5,749 bases of DNA. Origin: CAZWUZ01 sp964637655 [NCBI: uncultured bacterium] (GTDB lineage: Bacteria; DAOPZR01). The notes below the pieces were generated by a model. The model saw only the letters and a list, made by a program, of their open reading frames with translations, had not been told where the DNA came from and did not search any database. Of the stretch, positions 4,421 through 5,749 are shown piece by piece. The stretch spans positions 1 to 5,749 of the forward strand of contig CAZWUZ010000247.1 of the NCBI GenBank assembly GCA_964637655.1, read 5' to 3'. The first letter of the stretch is position 1, and each line of letters opens with the position of its first letter. The position numbers and the translations under genes are program-made.

Positions 4421-5749
4421 ATGCGCCTGACCCTGCTCAACCCGCCGCCGCGGCGCCGGGTCGAACTCTATGACCGGCCCAACTACCCGCCGCTGTCGCT
4501 GGCCTACCTCGCGGGGAGTGCGCGCGCGGCCGGGCACGACGTCGCCATCGTCGATGCCAAGTACGAGCCGCTGTCGCTGACCGAAACCGTGCGGCGCGTG
4601 CTCGCGCAGTCGCCGCAGGTCGTCGGCATCACCGCGATGACCCATGAAATCGCCCGCGCCGCCGAGGTAGCCGCCGCGCTCAAGCAGGCTCAGCCGGCAC
4701 TGGTCACCGTGGTTGGCGGGGTGCATGCCACCTATCTTGCGCGCGAGACCCTGCAGGAATTTCCCGCGTTTGATCTTGCGGTCATCGGTGAAGGCGAGGA
4801 AACCCTCGTACGCCTGCTCGGCGCGCTGGCCCGGGGCGAAGACCGTGCGCTGGTGCCGAACCTCGCCCTGCGCCGCGACGACAATATCCTGCTCACCCCG
4901 TCTGCCCCGCCACCACCTGACCTCGACGCGCTCGCCCCGCCCGCCTTCGATCTCTGGCCGCGTCTCCCCGTCTACCATCTCAATACCGCGCGCGGCTGCC
5001 CCTACCGTTGCATTTTCTGTGCGCAGGCCCACGGGCGTTCCCTGCGCATGCACTCCGCGGAACGTGTGGCGGAGATGTTCGGGTCGCTGGTCGATGCCTT
5101 CCGGCCGCAACGCATCTACCTCGTCGATGAGACCTTCGGACTCGACCGCGAGCGCGCCTACCGCATCCTGCAGTTGTTCCGCCAGCGGCATCTCGGGGAA
5201 CGCTGCCCGTGGTGGGCCGCCACCCGGGTCGACCGCGCCGAGTACGAGTTCCTCAAGGCGCTGAAGGATGCCGGCTGTTTTCTCATCCAGTTCGGCATTG
5301 AATCAGGCAGCGAGCGCGTGCTGCGAACCCTCGGCAAGCAGATCAGCAAAGACGCGGTGCGGGCCGCCGTGGCCGATGCGCGCCGCGCCGGGCTCAAGGT
5401 CGAAGGGCTCTTCATCGTCGGGCATCCGCACGAGACCCCCGCTGAAATCGACGAGACGCTGGCATTCATCAACGAACTCAATCCCGACCTGCTCGCCCTC
5501 GGGATCATGGTCCCCTACCCCGGCACGGAACTGGCCGCGATGATCGCCCGCGGCGAAGGGGGCTACCGCCTGCTCGACCGCAGCTGGGAGGCGTTCAACA
5601 AGCAGCTGGGGAAAGCGCTGGAACTGGAAACCGTGTCACGCCGTGAACTCGAACTCGCGCAGTTGCGCGGTTATCTCGGGCTCTACCTGCGCCACGGGCG
5701 GCTGGTGGACCTGTGCCGGTTCACCCTGGGCAACTGGCGCGGGGCCCTC
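4421..5749 (+). CDS. B12-binding-domain radical SAM protein, C-terminus outside window
   Basis: 443 codons are visible before the window ends; only a short C-terminal part is probably missing. Residues 1-140 form a cobalamin-binding-like Rossmann domain: MRLTLLNPPPRR at the start, PPLSLAYLAG (23-32), TVVGGVHATY (96-105), and AVIGEGEETL (120-129). No DxHxxG lower-ligand motif is present, as in many members of this superfamily. The radical SAM domain follows, with ARGCPYRCIFC (190-200) giving the CX3CX2C cluster cysteines C193, C197 and C200 for a [4Fe-4S] cluster and SAM cleavage. Downstream are FGIESGSERVLRTLGK and a VPYPGTEL motif typical of these enzymes. Members include methyltransferases and ring-forming enzymes such as BchE-like proteins, and the substrate cannot be read from sequence. 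The ATG is fixed by the family-typical N-terminus and lies directly behind the promoter at 4383-4411. It is transcribed divergently from the sigma-factor unit. Confidence 0.93.
   Translation, partial: MRLTLLNPPPRRRVELYDRPNYPPLSLAYLAGSARAAGHDVAIVDAKYEPLSLTETVRRVLAQSPQVVGITAMTHEIARAAEVAAALKQAQPALVTVVGGVHATYLARETLQEFPAFDLAVIGEGEETLVRLLGALARGEDRALVPNLALRRDDNILLTPSAPPPPDLDALAPPAFDLWPRLPVYHLNTARGCPYRCIFCAQAHGRSLRMHSAERVAEMFGSLVDAFRPQRIYLVDETFGLDRERAYRILQLFRQRHLGERCPWWAATRVDRAEYEFLKALKDAGCFLIQFGIESGSERVLRTLGKQISKDAVRAAVADARRAGLKVEGLFIVGHPHETPAEIDETLAFINELNPDLLALGIMVPYPGTELAAMIARGEGGYRLLDRSWEAFNKQLGKALELETVSRRELELAQLRGYLGLYLRHGRLVDLCRFTLGNWRGAL

Noticed and set aside
4410-4430. A six-codon mini-frame (ATG GCA CCG CTA TGC GCC TGA) overlapping the radical SAM start.
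   Set aside because: Its ATG overlaps the -10 box and would not be transcribed from the predicted start site, so it is unlikely to be a leader peptide.
3167-5191. A 674-codon open frame on the minus strand spanning the sigma gene, the intergenic region and the antisense of the radical SAM gene.
   Set aside because: It is a low-complexity Arg/Gly/Ala-rich translation without domains, and it crosses two well-recognised genes and their promoters. Long empty frames are expected in DNA this rich in G+C.

Overview
This is a GC-rich bacterial window (about two thirds G+C by eye). The genes are tightly packed: four junctions are either overlaps or gaps of at most 41 bases. It has two transcription units that diverge from a short intergenic region at about 4309-4420. 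No rRNA, tRNA, mobile element or CRISPR array was seen. The phylum cannot be fixed from the sequence. A chain of a cyclic-nucleotide-binding-like (CNB) TPR protein, a Crp-like protein and a CHASE2 receptor recalls signalling clusters of spirochaetes and of some PVC-group or related deep-branching bacteria. I offer that only as an impression.

Leftward unit (minus strand, 4352 down to 1). A sigma-70 family factor of group 1/2 type (4308-2848) is followed after 41 bases, which hold a strong GC hairpin and a good Shine-Dalgarno site, by apt, adenine phosphoribosyltransferase (2806-2285). Three bases later comes a protein with a degenerate CNB-like N-terminus and a TPR-like C-terminus (2281-1361). 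It overlaps by 8 bases a Crp/Fnr-like protein with an intact cyclic-nucleotide phosphate-binding cassette and a C-terminal winged-helix-like region (1368-745). That gene overlaps by ATGA a membrane-anchored CHASE2 sensor (748-1), whose output domain lies beyond the window. The last three genes look translationally coupled and form a plausible sensing cassette: a CHASE2 receptor, perhaps a nucleotide cyclase, making a signal read by CNB proteins. Apt supplies AMP from adenine, and the sigma factor heads the likely operon.

Rightward unit (plus strand, 4383 to 5749). A near-consensus promoter drives a cobalamin-binding-domain radical SAM protein (4421 to beyond 5749), cut by the window end. Its substrate is unknown.

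The most notable features are the two back-to-back promoters, whose -10 boxes lie so close to the start codons that both mRNAs should be leaderless or nearly so, and the joining of a primary-type sigma factor, apt and a cyclic-nucleotide-like signalling cassette in one apparent operon.
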